Notes under the pieces: generated by a model
Databases searched by the model: none
What the model was told of the DNA's origin: nothing
Seen by the model: only the letters and a program-made list of their open reading frames with translations
Position numbers and translations under genes: made by a program
Shown here: positions 7,228 through 15,616 of the stretch, piece by piece
How positions within the stretch are numbered: the first letter of the stretch is position 1
How the letters are laid out: each line of letters opens with the position of its first letter
NCBI GenBank assembly: GCA_025808375.1
Contig: CP061009.1
Coordinates: 186,001-250,000 of the forward strand
Source of the DNA: Duncaniella muricolitica
GTDB taxonomy: Bacteria > Bacteroidota > Bacteroidia > Bacteroidales > Muribaculaceae
DNA length: 64,000 bases
Direction: 5' to 3'

Positions 7228-8049
7228 ATGAAAGTTTCCATCATCGGTGCAGGAGCCATGGGCGGAGCTATAGCCCGCGGACTCCTCTCTCGGCCGGCCC
7301 ATGAGGTCTCTCCGCAGCAATCAGCCGGGTTGTCTGTGGCCGTCTCCAATCCTACCGCCGCTAAGCTCGAGCCGCTTGCCGCCGAGGGGGCACGCGTGAC
7401 CCTTTCCAATGTCGAGGCTGTAGGCGCGGAGTCCGACCTGGTGATAATCTGCGTAAAGCCTTGGCTGGTAGAGCAGGTAATCAATGAGATAAAGCCATAT
7501 ATCGACTACTCGCGCACCGAGGTGGCGGTGGTCGCTGCCGGCATTCCCCTTGATAAGATAGCCGGTTGGCTTGTCCGTCACACTGACGACAGCGAGCACC
7601 CTCTCTTGCCCCCCTATTGTATCATTATGCCCAACACCGCAGTGTCGCAATGTCAGTCAATGACCTTTCAGGTCGACGGACCGAAGGCTTGTACGCGCTC
7701 GCTGTTGGTATTCTCGCGCCTTGGCACAGTTATGGTCATCGAGGAAAAGCAGCTCCCTGCAGCGACATCGTTGGCTTCGTGTGGCATAGCTTATGCCATG
7801 CGTTATGTGCGGGCGGCTATGGAAGGAGGTGTCGAACTCGGATTTCGCGCTTCCGACGCCCAGCATATCATCGTCCGGACACTCATCGGGGCCGCATCAC
7901 TCCTTTCGCAGCCCGGAGCGCATCCCGAGAGTGAGATTGACAAAGTCACCACTCCCGGCGGCATTACCATACGAGGGCTCAACGCTATGGAGCACTCCGG
8001 TTTCTCATCGGCAGTAATCAACGGCCTCAAAGCCTCCTGTAATAAATAG
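7228..8049 (+). CDS. proC: Pyrroline-5-carboxylate reductase
   Basis: 273 residues, usual length. It catalyses the last step of proline synthesis, reducing 1-pyrroline-5-carboxylate with NAD(P)H. The Rossmann motif GAGAMGG is at residues 7-13. The family signature near the C-terminus reads TTPGGITIRGLNAME. First gene of proC-proB-proA, so the whole glutamate-to-proline route is in one unit; placing proC first is notable because many bacteria keep proC elsewhere. ATG at 7228 follows a full promoter by about 40 bp. Confidence 0.95.
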   Translation: MKVSIIGAGAMGGAIARGLLSRPAHEVSPQQSAGLSVAVSNPTAAKLEPLAAEGARVTLSNVEAVGAESDLVIICVKPWLVEQVINEIKPYIDYSRTEVAVVAAGIPLDKIAGWLVRHTDDSEHPLLPPYCIIMPNTAVSQCQSMTFQVDGPKACTRSLLVFSRLGTVMVIEEKQLPAATSLASCGIAYAMRYVRAAMEGGVELGFRASDAQHIIVRTLIGAASLLSQPGAHPESEIDKVTTPGGITIRGLNAMEHSGFSSAVINGLKASCNK

Positions 8050-8070
8050 CATCCGACAAGGCTCTCCAAA

Positions 8071-8103
8071 AATTACTAATTACTAATTGATAATTACTAA
8101 TTA
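8071..8103 (+). repeat. ATTACTAATT-type repeat upstream of proB
   Basis: AATTACTAATTACTAATTGA and continuation, a near-palindromic AT-only repeat ending 6 bp before the proB GTG. Related copies lie before the nitroreductase, DedA and kdsA start codons. Confidence 0.7.
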
Positions 8104-8109
8104 AAAGAA

Positions 8110-9183
8110 GTGCGTATAGTGATAAAGGTCGGGAGCAATATACTCACGCGTCCCGACGGCAAACCCAATGCCACCAACCTCTCGGCGTTAGTCGACCAGA
8201 TAGCGGCCATCCGCGCACTCGGCCATCAGGTGATACTCGTCTCCAGCGGAGCCGTAGCCTGTGGTCGCGGAGCCTTTACGCCTTCACGTCAGCTCGACAG
8301 CGTGGCCGCGCGTCAGCTCTATTCGTCGATAGGCCAGATACATCTCATCAATCTTTACAACCAGCTTTTCGACTCCTACGGCATCACGGTCGGGCAGGTG
8401 CTCACGCAGAAGGAAAACTTCTCATCGCGCACCTCTTATCTCAATCAGCGGGCATGCATGCTCACCATGCTTGAGCACGGAGTGCTCCCGATTGTCAATG
8501 AAAACGACACCGCGAGTCTCACCGAATTGATGTTTACCGACAACGACGAGCTTTCAGGACTCATAGCCGCCATGCTTGACGCCGACACGCTGGTGATACT
8601 CTCCAACGTCGACGGCATCTACACGGGTGCTCCCTCCGATCCTGATTCAACTCTTATCCCCGAAGTGGCTCCGGGGCGCGACCTGAGTGAATATGTAGTC
8701 GCCGCCAAGAGCGGATTTGGCCGCGGTGGCATGGGCACCAAGTGTGGCATAGCACGCAAGGTCAGCGATGAGGGCATCACCGTGATTATAGCGCGTGGCG
8801 ACCGTCCGGGTGTGCTGGTCGACCTTTTGCAGTCGCCCGACACAGTGCCCCACACCGTGTTTCGCCCCTCGCCACAGCCTCTGAGCAACATCAAGCGATG
8901 GATAGCCCACAGTTCGTCGTTTGCCAAGGGCATAATCCGCGTCAACCGTGAGGCAGCCCGAGTGTTGCAGAGCGACAAGGCAGTGAGTCTGCTCCCGGTC
9001 GGCATAACCTCGGTCGATGGTGAATGGGAGGAGGGCGACATCGTCAATATACTTGCTCCCGACGGCTCCGCTATCGGTGTGGGCCGTGCATCACTCTCAT
9101 CGTCCGACACTCTCGCTGCGATGGGCCGCCATGGTCATCGGCCGGTGATACATTATGATTATCTCTATAATTTTGAATCCTGA
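8110..9183 (+). CDS. proB: Glutamate 5-kinase
   Basis: 357 residues starting at GTG 8110 (MRIVIKVGSN when initiated). The amino-acid kinase domain shows KVGSNIL at the start, SSGAVACGRGA, and an NENDTASLTELMFTDNDELS block. A C-terminal PUA domain (from about residue 265, INREAARVLQSDKAV-type sequence) is present, as in the long ProB form. It phosphorylates glutamate, the feedback-regulated first step of proline synthesis. It follows proC by 60 bp filled with an AT-rich repeat and precedes proA by 41 bp. Confidence 0.95.
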   Translation: MRIVIKVGSNILTRPDGKPNATNLSALVDQIAAIRALGHQVILVSSGAVACGRGAFTPSRQLDSVAARQLYSSIGQIHLINLYNQLFDSYGITVGQVLTQKENFSSRTSYLNQRACMLTMLEHGVLPIVNENDTASLTELMFTDNDELSGLIAAMLDADTLVILSNVDGIYTGAPSDPDSTLIPEVAPGRDLSEYVVAAKSGFGRGGMGTKCGIARKVSDEGITVIIARGDRPGVLVDLLQSPDTVPHTVFRPSPQPLSNIKRWIAHSSSFAKGIIRVNREAARVLQSDKAVSLLPVGITSVDGEWEEGDIVNILAPDGSAIGVGRASLSSSDTLAAMGRHGHRPVIHYDYLYNFES

Positions 9184-9224
9184 ATGACCCGGGTCACGGG
9201 CTCATTCTATTTTGCATATCCGAC

Positions 9225-10475
9225 ATGTCCGAAAACAACTCTCTGTTCCGGTCGGTGCGAGAGGCGTCCCGCACCATCGCCAATATCACTGACGCCGAGC
9301 GCAATGCAGTCATCCTGACGCTTGCCCGGCTTATCGAAGACAATATCGGCCCCTTGCTTGAAGCCAATGCCGCCGACCTTGCGCGCATGAGTCCCGACTC
9401 GCCTCTCTATGACCGCCTGCGGCTTACGGCCGACCGACTCGGCTCCATAGCCTCCGATATGCGCAACGTGGCCGCCTTGCCGTCGCCCGTCGGCGAGGAG
9501 ATAGAGCGGCGCACACTTCCCAACGGTCTGCTCATACGTCGGGTGAGGGTGCCGTTTGGAGTTATAGGCGTTATATACGAAGCCCGGCCCAATGTGACTT
9601 TTGATGTGTTCTCGCTCTGCTTCAAGAGCGGCAATGCTTGTGTGCTCAAAGGTGGGCGCGATGCCGAGACATCCAACGGTGCGGCTATCGCGCTGATTCA
9701 TCAGGCCCTCGAGGCCCACGGCATCAGCCCTGACGTAGCGGTGCTCCTCCCCTCCACTCATGAAGCCACGGCCGAGATGCTCAACGCAGTTGGCTATATC
9801 GACGTGTGCATACCGCGCGGCGGACGCAACCTCATAGACTTTGTGCGTGACAACGCCCGCATCCCTGTCATCGAGACGGGTGCCGGGGTGGTGCACACCT
9901 ATTTCGATGCCGACGGAGACCTTGCCATCGGGACCGCTATTGTCGACAATGCCAAGACGCGCCGGGTGAGTGTATGCAATGCTCTTGACTCTCTGCTTGT
10001 CCACCGCTCGCGTCTGTCCGACCTCCCCGCGCTCTGTGCCCCGCTTGCCTCCAAGGCTGTGGAGCTGCACGCCGATGCCGACGCGCTCGCGGCTCTTCGG
10101 GGACATTATCCGGAGACGTTGCTTGTCGAGGCCGCGGAGTCTGACCGCGACCGTGAATGGATGGACTATAAAATGGGTGTTTATACGGTCGGGTCTATCG
10201 ATGAGGCCATCGACCATATCGCGCGTCACGGCTCGGGCCACAGCGAAAGCATAGTCACGGAGTCAGACGAAGCCGCCCGTCGATTCCAGGCCGAGGTCGA
10301 TGCGTCGTGTGTGTATGTCAACGCGCCTACATCATTTACCGACGGTGCGCAGTTTGGTCTCGGAGCCGAGATAGGTATCAGCACGCAAAAACTCGGTCCG
10401 CGCGGGCCTATGGGACTAAAGGAAATCACCACTTACCGCTATCTCGTCACCGGCCATGGCCAATGCCGTAGCTAA
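9225..10475 (+). CDS. proA: Glutamate-5-semialdehyde dehydrogenase (gamma-glutamyl phosphate reductase)
   Basis: 416 residues of the aldehyde dehydrogenase superfamily. It reduces gamma-glutamyl phosphate, made by ProB, to glutamate semialdehyde, which cyclises to the ProC substrate. Family landmarks are VPFGVIGVIYEARPNVTFD, a LKGGRDAETSNGA block, IPRGGRNLI, and the catalytic-cysteine region around KTRRVSVCNALDSLLVH. Last gene of proCBA. A bidirectional terminator at 10532-10566 separates it from convergent phoH. Confidence 0.96.
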   Translation: MSENNSLFRSVREASRTIANITDAERNAVILTLARLIEDNIGPLLEANAADLARMSPDSPLYDRLRLTADRLGSIASDMRNVAALPSPVGEEIERRTLPNGLLIRRVRVPFGVIGVIYEARPNVTFDVFSLCFKSGNACVLKGGRDAETSNGAAIALIHQALEAHGISPDVAVLLPSTHEATAEMLNAVGYIDVCIPRGGRNLIDFVRDNARIPVIETGAGVVHTYFDADGDLAIGTAIVDNAKTRRVSVCNALDSLLVHRSRLSDLPALCAPLASKAVELHADADALAALRGHYPETLLVEAAESDRDREWMDYKMGVYTVGSIDEAIDHIARHGSGHSESIVTESDEAARRFQAEVDASCVYVNAPTSFTDGAQFGLGAEIGISTQKLGPRGPMGLKEITTYRYLVTGHGQCRS

Positions 10476-10476
10476 G

Positions 10477-10596
10477 TTATAGAGTTTAAAGTTTAAAGTT
10501 TATAGAAACAAAATAGGGATAAAAAAGAGTCGAGGAGCGATGCCAAAAATTTCAGCATTGCTCCTCTAAACTTTAACCTTTATCCTCTATACTCTC
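10477..10596. repeat. GTTTA-type inverted arms at the proA/phoH junction
   Basis: A left arm near 10477-10501 (TATAGAGTTTAAAGTTTAAA and on) is matched in inverse by 10566-10595 (CTAAACTTTAACCTTTATCC and on) with small indels. The arms enclose the 12-bp terminator hairpin. It has the same architecture as the tpx/pckA and DUF4834/ABC junctions. Confidence 0.55.
10532..10566. terminator. Bidirectional terminator between proA and phoH
   Basis: Stem GAGGAGCGATGC (10532-10543) with GCATTGCTCCTC (10555-10566), 12 pairs with one G-T, AT-rich 11-nt loop. A-rich and T-rich flanks lie on both sides, in part from the surrounding GTTTA arms. Confidence 0.75.
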
Positions 10597-11532
10597 CTCG
10601 GCGTCATGTCGTTCGTAGGCTTCGACTATGCGCTGCACGAGCGAGTGGCGCACGATGTCCTTTTTGCCAAACTCGATGCGTCCGATGCCTGGCACATTCT
10701 TGAGCACATGCAGAGCCTGTATCAGACCCGACTGCACAGAGCGCGGGAGGTCAATCTGCGTAGCGTCACCTGTGATAATCATCTTGGCATTCATGCCGAG
10801 GCGCGTAAGAAACATCTTGATCTGATGTACTGTCGTGTTTTGCGCCTCGTCGAGCACGATCACGGCATCGTTGAGCGTGCGGCCGCGCATAAACGCCAGC
10901 GGAGCTATCTGTATGACATTGGTCTCCATATACTCTTTGAGTTTCACGGCCGGTATCATATCCTCGAGAGCATCATAGAGCGGTTGCAGATAAGGGTCAA
11001 TCTTGTCTTTCATGTCGCCGGGCAGAAAACCGAGCTTCTCGCCCGCCTCCACGGCCGGGCGCGAGAGTATGATTTTGCGCACCTCGCGGTTTTTCAGGGC
11101 CTTGACAGCCAGCGCGATGGCGATATAGGTTTTACCCGTGCCGGCAGGTCCGAGGGCAAAGGTGAGGTCGTTTTCGCGAAAAGCCTTCACAAGCAGGGCC
11201 TGGTTGGTGTTGCGGGGCGAGATTGGCTTGCCGTTCACACCATATATTATCACGTCGTCGTGTTTGGGTTCGGTCGGCACATTGCCTTTTACGATGTCGA
11301 GTATGACCTCTTCGGTGAGCTTGTTGTAGCGTGAGCAATACTCCTCCAGCTCCTTGATTTTCTTTTCAAACTCGGCTGTCTCGGCATCGTCGCCTATCAC
11401 CTTGATTACCGAGCCTCGGGCGGCCATGCGCAACTTTGGAAAAAGGTTGCGTATCAGGTGCATGTTGCTGTTGTTTACGCCGTAAAAGCTGACCGGGTCA
11501 ACGTTGTCGATGATTACGATGCGTTCTATCAT
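10573..11532 (-). CDS. PhoH-family ATPase
   Basis: 319 residues. The Walker A motif is GPAGTGKT at 128-135, and Walker B follows in VIVLDEAQN at about residue 225. The N-terminal part (1-110) is a KH-like region seen in PhoH/PhoL proteins. PhoH-type ATPases are linked to RNA metabolism and often sit near ybeY, but no ybeY is next to it here. Last gene of a minus-strand group starting at DUF4199; the 57-bp gap from the DUF6048 gene fits co-transcription. Confidence 0.9.
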   Translation of the reverse strand: MIERIVIIDNVDPVSFYGVNNSNMHLIRNLFPKLRMAARGSVIKVIGDDAETAEFEKKIKELEEYCSRYNKLTEEVILDIVKGNVPTEPKHDDVIIYGVNGKPISPRNTNQALLVKAFRENDLTFALGPAGTGKTYIAIALAVKALKNREVRKIILSRPAVEAGEKLGFLPGDMKDKIDPYLQPLYDALEDMIPAVKLKEYMETNVIQIAPLAFMRGRTLNDAVIVLDEAQNTTVHQIKMFLTRLGMNAKMIITGDATQIDLPRSVQSGLIQALHVLKNVPGIGRIEFGKKDIVRHSLVQRIVEAYERHDAEESIEDKG

Positions 11533-11589
11533 GTGGGAGTCTGGGATTATTTTGATGAATACAGGTGGTCACGGAGGCCGGAGCGGGTA

Positions 11590-12483
11590 TTAAACACCGT
11601 TTAAGCCTTCTTCTGATTGTTTAACCTCGGTGGCTGTCTTTTTGTTTATCGGGATGGTGTACATAATGGAGAAATTGCCGCTTATGGCACCGTTGCGTTT
11701 GCCGTAGCCGGGGATATACATCGGATTGCCATAGGCCGACTTGGATTCGTGCAGTATGGAGTGATACACGATGGTCCATCCGGCCGAGAAGTTGCCGGCG
11801 ATTTTCACCTTGATGCCAAACGTCACTTCCAGATATCCGGCCGTGTTGCCGATGTCCTTGAGCGAATAGGTCGAGGGGGTGCCCCAGTAGCCTTCGTCGA
11901 CGGTGACGTCGAGCGCGCTCCACTTGTAGGTGGTAAACCCGTAACGCAGACCCATCTGCAGCCGGTAGTCGGGATTGGAGTTGTAGAAGAAGTTGTAAGA
12001 ACCGCCTATCTTGAAATAGGGAGCTACCGGGCTCTTGAAGGTGAAGTTTTTGTCGGCAGGAGTCTCGTTGATGGTGCCCAAGCCCACGGCAAAGAAGGGA
12101 AAGTAGCGGTTGTGCATGCTCAGTTCGGCCCACACGTCTCCGAGTCCGTATTTCTGGCCGAGAGCGCGCATTATAGGGTCCCACACGTTGACGCCGGCTA
12201 TGACCTCATGCAGCAGCGGATATTCCATCTTGGGGGGAGCTTTGAGCAGGGTCGAGTCGACAAATTCGAGACCGGTCACCGTGTCGACCATCACGGTATT
12301 GCCGTGGGCGTCGATAGTGGTGACAAGGCGCGATGAGTCCACCTGTTGTTTGAGATTGGTGGTGACCTGCGGAGTGCTGCCCGGCTCACGCGGTGTCACG
12401 GGGGTGACTCTTCGCTGGGCCGAGAGGGGCATGATGACTGCGGCAAACATGAGTGCCGCCAGGAATGCAAGGAGTCTATTCAT
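11590..12483 (-). CDS. DUF6048-type outer-membrane protein
   Basis: 297 residues with a signal peptide (MNRLLAFLAALMFAAVIMPL then SAQ). After a Pro/Thr/Gln-rich stretch (25-70), alternating aromatic/glycine strands suggest a beta-barrel of roughly 8-10 strands (FFAVGLGTINE, YFKIGGSYNFFYN, RLQMGLRYGFT, YLEVTFGIKVKI). The pairing of a DUF6452 lipoprotein with a DUF6048 barrel is a recurrent Bacteroidales arrangement, recalled from general knowledge. Its start overlaps the end of the DUF6452 gene by 8 bp, indicating translational coupling. Function unknown. Confidence 0.75.
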   Translation of the reverse strand: MNRLLAFLAALMFAAVIMPLSAQRRVTPVTPREPGSTPQVTTNLKQQVDSSRLVTTIDAHGNTVMVDTVTGLEFVDSTLLKAPPKMEYPLLHEVIAGVNVWDPIMRALGQKYGLGDVWAELSMHNRYFPFFAVGLGTINETPADKNFTFKSPVAPYFKIGGSYNFFYNSNPDYRLQMGLRYGFTTYKWSALDVTVDEGYWGTPSTYSLKDIGNTAGYLEVTFGIKVKIAGNFSAGWTIVYHSILHESKSAYGNPMYIPGYGKRNGAISGNFSIMYTIPINKKTATEVKQSEEGLNGV

Positions 12484-13159
12484 GGCGCGCTACCTCCTGA
12501 AGCGGATAGTTAGCGGCCTGTGACCGGGAGATATTATAAAAGGTGTCGCCAACGTTCTCGCCCGGCTCTTCCGGTCCTTCCGGCTCATCTGGAGTCTCCG
12601 GTGTGTCGGGCACATCGGGTTCTTCCGGTGTTTCCGGTGTGTCGGGAGTCTCCGGCTCGTCGGGCTCGGAGGTGCGGAAATAGAGTCCTATGGTCTCGCG
12701 TTCGATATTGGTGATGAGCGAGTCGGCCACCCCTACCGAGTCGAGCAACTGGGTGGTGTGTGACACTCGGGTGATGCGGTAGTGATACATCGCTCCGCAC
12801 TCCTCGGAGGCAAACCACGGGTGAGCCTCGTAATAAAACGTTATGCGGTCCTCGACCCCGTATTGGGCGAGTGATTTCTGCATATATTTTATCACAAAAG
12901 TGGTCGATGTCTCGGTGGCGCGCAGAGGCAGGTATACCTGTGAGGCTCGTTCCGACGGTCCGACGAGCAGCGAATCGTTGGGCGCGCCCTCTCCGCTGAT
13001 GGCGAGCGAGTCGATGGCAACGGCGTCGCCTGAGGAGTAGGAGTAAAATCCGGCCAAGGGCACCGAATTTTGGTTCTCGGTACACCCTGTGGTGTTACAG
13101 CCAGTCAGCAGTGAGGCCGTCAGGAGTGTGGCGACGGAGATGTAAAATAGGCTTTTCAT
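12476..13159 (-). CDS. DUF6452-type lipoprotein with Pro/Glu-rich C-terminal tail
   Basis: 227 residues. Signal peptide with lipobox LTGC (Cys21). A globular domain of about 140 residues has conserved-looking pieces (PLRATETSTTFVI, ITFYYEAHPWFASEECGAMY) and ends near LYFRTSEP. It is followed by a low-complexity tail of about 40 residues made of EPDEPETP / DTPETPEE units, then a short end (YNISRSQAANYPLQEVARHE). The tail is unusual for the family and looks like a spacer or recent repeat expansion. The gene overlaps its neighbours on both sides (4 bp with the nitroreductase, 8 bp with DUF6048). Confidence 0.7.
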   Translation of the reverse strand: MKSLFYISVATLLTASLLTGCNTTGCTENQNSVPLAGFYSYSSGDAVAIDSLAISGEGAPNDSLLVGPSERASQVYLPLRATETSTTFVIKYMQKSLAQYGVEDRITFYYEAHPWFASEECGAMYHYRITRVSHTTQLLDSVGVADSLITNIERETIGLYFRTSEPDEPETPDTPETPEEPDVPDTPETPDEPEGPEEPGENVGDTFYNISRSQAANYPLQEVARHE

Positions 13160-13692
13160 TCCGAAAATTTGCCACGGCGCACGATGTCGGCGAGGTGGAG
13201 ACGGTTTTTGTCGGGTATCTGAGAGCCTTCGGCCGGATATCCGAGCGGGATGATGGCGATAGGCTCCATATTGTCGGGCAGGCGGAAAGCCTCGCGGATT
13301 ATCTGTTGGTCAAAGTTGCACACCCAGCATGTGGCGAGGTGCATCGATGTGGCGGCCAGACACAGATGCTCGACGGCTATCGAGACATCGACGTCGGTGT
13401 GGTCTTTGCCGTCAGACGGACGGTGCCAGGCCTTGTCGTGAAGACCGCAGGCTATGATGTAGACCGGAGCAGACTTGATCCAGTCGCGCTGATAGCTTCT
13501 GACCACAGCCTCGCGCTCGTCATCGCTGTCGGCGATGACGAAGAGCCACGGCTGGCGGTTGCATGCCGAGGGAGCCAGGCGTGTGACATCGAGTATGGCC
13601 ATCAGTACATCCTCAGGCACGGGAGTGGCTGCATATGAGCGGCAGGAATACCGCTGCTGAGCCAGGGCGTATAGTTCGGGATATGAATTCAT
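13156..13692 (-). CDS. Nitroreductase-family FMN oxidoreductase
   Basis: 178 residues from ATG 13692 (MNSYPELYAL); the frame extends 6 codons further to 13710, into an AT-rich repeat, which is less likely as coding sequence. The N-terminal RYSCRSYAATPVPED and SACNRQPWLFVIAD segments are the FMN-binding signature of the family. The C-terminal part has PIAIIPLGYPAEG and a basic tail. It is expected to reduce nitro compounds, quinones or flavins with NAD(P)H; the substrate is unknown. Downstream DUF6452 overlaps by 4 bp, and the upstream glycosyltransferase ends 45 bp before. Confidence 0.85.
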   Translation of the reverse strand: MNSYPELYALAQQRYSCRSYAATPVPEDVLMAILDVTRLAPSACNRQPWLFVIADSDDEREAVVRSYQRDWIKSAPVYIIACGLHDKAWHRPSDGKDHTDVDVSIAVEHLCLAATSMHLATCWVCNFDQQIIREAFRLPDNMEPIAIIPLGYPAEGSQIPDKNRLHLADIVRRGKFSE

Positions 13693-13708
13693 CGTTGTAT
13701 AAACTGCC

Positions 13709-13735
13709 AATTACTAATTGCTAATTACTAATTGA
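13709..13735 (-). repeat. ATTACTAATT-type repeat upstream of the nitroreductase
   Basis: AATTACTAATTGCTAATTAC and on, 17 bp before the preferred ATG, on the side of the start codon as with proB, DedA and kdsA. Confidence 0.65.
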
Positions 13736-13737
13736 CC

Positions 13738-14688
13738 TCAGATTTGTTCTTTTATTTCGTAGCGGTTGCGTGAGGGAGAGTTGCGCACGATGAGCTCGCC
13801 TATAAAACCGGTGAGGAAGAGCATAGTGCCGAGCAGCATCATGGTGAGCGAGAGATAAAAGTAGGGCGAGTCGGTGACCAGACGGTAGGGATTGCCGTGA
13901 TACATGTCCCACAGCTTGCCGAAGCCGACTACCATGACGGCTATGAAGCCGACGATAAACATCAGCGAGCCAAGCAGTCCGAAGAAATGCATCGGCTTGG
14001 CTCCGAATTTGCCCGTAAACCACAGTGTGGCCAGGTCGAGATAGCCGTTGACAAAACGGTCGAGGCCAAACTTTGTCGAACCATACTTCCTCGCCCTGTG
14101 CTGCACCACCTTCTCGCCTATGTGGTCAAAGCCGGCATTTTTGGCAAGATAAGGTATATAGCGGTGCATGTCGCCATACACTTCGATGTGCTTGACCACC
14201 TCGAGACGATAGGCCTTGAGGCCGCAGTTGAAGTCGTGCAGATTGTGAATGCCGCTCACCTTGCGTGCCGTGGCGTTGAAGAGCTTGGTGGGAATAGTCT
14301 TTGACAGCGGGTCGTAACGTTTCTTTTTCCATCCCGACACCAGGTCATAGCCGTCGCGGAGTATCATGCGGTAAAGCTCGGGTATCTCGTCGGGCGAGTC
14401 CTGAAGGTCGGCGTCCATGGTGATGACCACATCGCCCGCAGCGAGGCCGAAACCAGTGTTGAGGGCGGGCGACTTGCCGTAATTGCGTCTGAACGACACT
14501 CCGCGCAGGGCCGGATTGGCCGCCGCCAGGTCGCGTATCACGCGCCAGGAGTCGTCGGTCGAGCCGTCATCGACGAGTATCACCTCATAGCTGAAGTCGT
14601 GCTCCTTCATCACACGGTCTATCCAGGCCGTGAGCTCGGGCAGAGACTCGGCCTCGTTGTAGAGGGGCACTATGACTGATATATCCAT
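13738..14688 (-). CDS. Family 2 glycosyltransferase with two C-terminal membrane helices
   Basis: 316 residues. The N-terminal GT-A domain has VIVPLYNEAESLPEL at the start, VDDGSTDDSW, and the metal-binding DADLQDSPDEIP motif. Two hydrophobic helices follow at about 235-257 and 272-295, then a basic tail. This is the DPM1/GtrB-like architecture, in which a nucleotide sugar is transferred to a polyprenyl phosphate at the cytoplasmic face. The acceptor and sugar cannot be read from sequence. It lies 28 bp after the DUF4199 gene and probably shares its promoter. Confidence 0.9.
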   Translation of the reverse strand: MDISVIVPLYNEAESLPELTAWIDRVMKEHDFSYEVILVDDGSTDDSWRVIRDLAAANPALRGVSFRRNYGKSPALNTGFGLAAGDVVITMDADLQDSPDEIPELYRMILRDGYDLVSGWKKKRYDPLSKTIPTKLFNATARKVSGIHNLHDFNCGLKAYRLEVVKHIEVYGDMHRYIPYLAKNAGFDHIGEKVVQHRARKYGSTKFGLDRFVNGYLDLATLWFTGKFGAKPMHFFGLLGSLMFIVGFIAVMVVGFGKLWDMYHGNPYRLVTDSPYFYLSLTMMLLGTMLFLTGFIGELIVRNSPSRNRYEIKEQI

Positions 14689-14716
14689 TTGTTTTATAAT
14701 GGCAGTTATAACTTTT

Positions 14717-15241
14717 TTATACTCTATGCTTTCTGTGAAGGGTAAATATGCCGCTGATAGTCATCGACAGAAGAGAGCCTGTGACGATGGCAAGCATTAT
14801 CATCTCGGTCACGATGTCGATAGGGGCGGGGATGAAGCGAGCCTCGAGCATCCTGGCGGCGACATCGGCGGCGAAATCCACCTGTGTGCCGGGCATCGAG
14901 TCCTTGAGCGCGGCCACTGCTGTGAGCTGCTCGACCACAAAGCCGGGATGAATCCATTTCATGTACACCACCAGCGCGGAGCCGGCGATGAGCATGCCGC
15001 AGAAAAATATCATCACTCCCTGCATCCACAGCATCGCAAATGTGCCCGAAGGGCCGAGGCTGCGGTGATAGGAGCGCATGAACCGGTATATCACCATAGG
15101 CACGCTTACCATCATGACGAGGGCGAGCAGCGACAGCGGTGCGAAACTTCCCGCGAATATCGACGCGAAAAACATCACAGTCAGGTATATGCCGAAAAGA
15201 AATCCGTCATCGGCTCCACGACGGTAAGGAGACTTAATCAT
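14717..15241 (-). CDS. DUF4199 membrane protein
   Basis: 174 residues from ATG 15241 (MIKSPYRRGADDGFLFG). A longer frame begins at 15277, but the promoter (15277-15246) lies inside that extension, so the shorter start is chosen; it would put the start codon at or within a few bases of the transcript end. Four hydrophobic helices are visible (FLFGIYLTVMFFASIFAG, LSLLALVMMVSVPMVIY, TFAMLWMQGVMIFFCGML, and a C-terminal pair). This is the usual layout of DUF4199, a family of unknown function often beside a DPM-like glycosyltransferase in Bacteroidota. Confidence 0.8.
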   Translation of the reverse strand: MIKSPYRRGADDGFLFGIYLTVMFFASIFAGSFAPLSLLALVMMVSVPMVIYRFMRSYHRSLGPSGTFAMLWMQGVMIFFCGMLIAGSALVVYMKWIHPGFVVEQLTAVAALKDSMPGTQVDFAADVAARMLEARFIPAPIDIVTEMIMLAIVTGSLLSMTISGIFTLHRKHRV

Positions 15242-15245
15242 ATCT

Positions 15246-15277
15246 GCAAAATTACACATTTTTTTTTTGATACACAA
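15246..15277 (-). promoter_or_regulatory. Promoter of the DUF4199-glycosyltransferase operon
   Basis: On the minus strand: TTG (15277-15275), a 21-nt spacer, TAATTTTG (15253-15246). The last base of the box is 5 nt from the chosen ATG, implying a leaderless or nearly leaderless mRNA. Confidence 0.6.
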
Positions 15278-15429
15278 TGGCCTCGCCCCGACAATGAATG
15301 TCGCGCCCCGCAGGGCTGGCTCCTCTCTCTCGGGCTCTCTGCCGGCATGCGCGGTGTGGTCGGACGATATGTAGGCTTACTGCAAATTCTTTTAACATAA
15401 ATAAGCATTTAGTAACGGTTGTGATTGGT

Positions 15430-15456
15430 CAAAAGGTCGAATAATTGGGCCTTTTG
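15430..15456. promoter_or_regulatory. Inverted repeat upstream of the efflux operon, possible operator
   Basis: CAAAAGG (15430-15436) and CCTTTTG (15450-15456) separated by 13 nt, 56 bp upstream of the -7 box. It could bind a dimeric regulator, but no regulator gene is adjacent. Speculative. Confidence 0.25.
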
Positions 15457-15511
15457 GTATTTATACTCGAAAAATGTTGATACATTTTTCCAAAGTCGGA
15501 GATTTTCGTTG

Positions 15512-15519
15512 TACCTTTG
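15512..15519 (+). promoter_or_regulatory. -7 element of the RND efflux operon
   Basis: TACCTTTG matches TAnnTTTG exactly. The -33 region has TTTTC rather than TTTG at the expected spacing. The start codon is about 98 bp downstream. Confidence 0.5.
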
Positions 15520-15616
15520 CGTGAATTTTTGGCTCAAAACCAAAAAAGAGGGATAACCATAGCGTCAAAAACAATATAAAAACATAGGTATAATAAACAA
15601 AGACGAAAACGAAACA

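Larger units (their letters stand above)
15242..15616. other. Divergent control region between DUF4199 and the efflux operon
   Basis: 375 bp without a gene. It contains the DUF4199 promoter on the minus strand (15246-15277), a CAAAAGG-N13-CCTTTTG dyad at 15430-15456, and the efflux operon -7 box TACCTTTG at 15512-15519, followed by a leader of about 95 nt. Confidence 0.55.

Noticed and set aside
9207..10241. 344-codon open frame on the minus strand
   Set aside because: Antisense to proA, which is unmistakable in its own frame.
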